A stretch of DNA of 40,335 bases from an uncultured Prevotella sp. Its GTDB lineage: Bacteria; Bacteroidota; Bacteroidia; Bacteroidales; Bacteroidaceae. Location: assembly GCA_900315835.1 (NCBI GenBank), contig ONAR01000040.1, positions 1-40,335 on the forward strand, written 5' to 3'. Below, piece by piece: positions 40,330 through 40,335 of this stretch. A program made the translations under genes and the position numbers. The first letter of the stretch is position 1. Each line of letters starts with the position of its first letter. The notes beneath the pieces are model-generated. The model was not told the origin of the DNA. It made no database searches and saw nothing but the letters and a program-made list of their open reading frames with translations.

Positions 40330-40335
40330 CGACGA

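Noticed and set aside
1-40335. tRNA, rRNA or a known riboswitch
   Set aside because: No cloverleaf, rRNA-like or recognised riboswitch sequence was seen in the intergenic regions.

Overview
This window is a chromosomal segment from a fairly GC-rich member of the Bacteroidota, most likely a Prevotella-like (Prevotellaceae) gut, oral or rumen bacterium. The evidence is two SusC/SusD pairs, a hybrid two-component system (HTCS), C-termini resembling type IX secretion sorting domains, a Bacteroidota-type XylR, and promoters of the TTTG-N20-TAnnTTTG kind (three copies have exactly 20-nt spacing). The species cannot be fixed from the sequence alone. No tRNA, rRNA, CRISPR array or intact insertion sequence was found.

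Layout. (1) 1-3760: repeat-rich intergenic DNA, then a minus-strand housekeeping block: DUF1893 protein, ferritin, RNase H and argS. (2) 3838-16822: a minus-strand polysaccharide utilisation locus (PUL 1). In transcription order it runs GH92 alpha-mannosidase, SusC, SusD, alkaline phosphatase, (alpha/alpha)6 GH63/MGH1-like glycosidase, a hairpin, ROK sugar kinase, XylR-type regulator and an endonuclease/exonuclease/phosphatase-family protein. A canonical promoter precedes GH92. The contents suggest removal of alpha-mannose, and possibly phosphate, from a mannosylated glycan. (3) 16823-17181: a divergent control region with five 22-bp tandem palindromic units. (4) 17182-19749: a YitT-family membrane protein and an AGCS alanine/glycine:cation symporter. 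Between them lies a 174-bp palindromic element with inverted termini and 8-bp flanking direct repeats. (5) 19943-38799: a plus-strand PUL 2: SusC, SusD, a GH43-like but apparently catalytically degenerate lipoprotein, an FG-GAP propeller protein with a sorting domain, a small sorting-domain protein, a BNR/Asp-box propeller protein, a six-hairpin glycosidase-like protein, an HTCS and a GH2 hydrolase. (6) 38838-40329: a second copy of the palindromic core, a small outer-membrane beta-barrel protein, and greA behind a leader holding a terminator-like hairpin.

How the genes work together. Each PUL couples a TonB-dependent SusC/D importer to secreted or surface glycan-processing proteins and to its own regulator: XylR plus a ROK kinase for PUL 1, the HTCS for PUL 2. 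PUL 2 is the less ordinary of the two. It is dominated by beta-propeller proteins, has no obvious endo-acting glycanase, and its substrate cannot be named from sequence. The points most worth following up are the MITE-like palindrome, the shared palindromic core on both sides of the symporter-PUL 2 segment, the greA leader, the tandem palindrome array upstream of PUL 1, and the composition of PUL 2.
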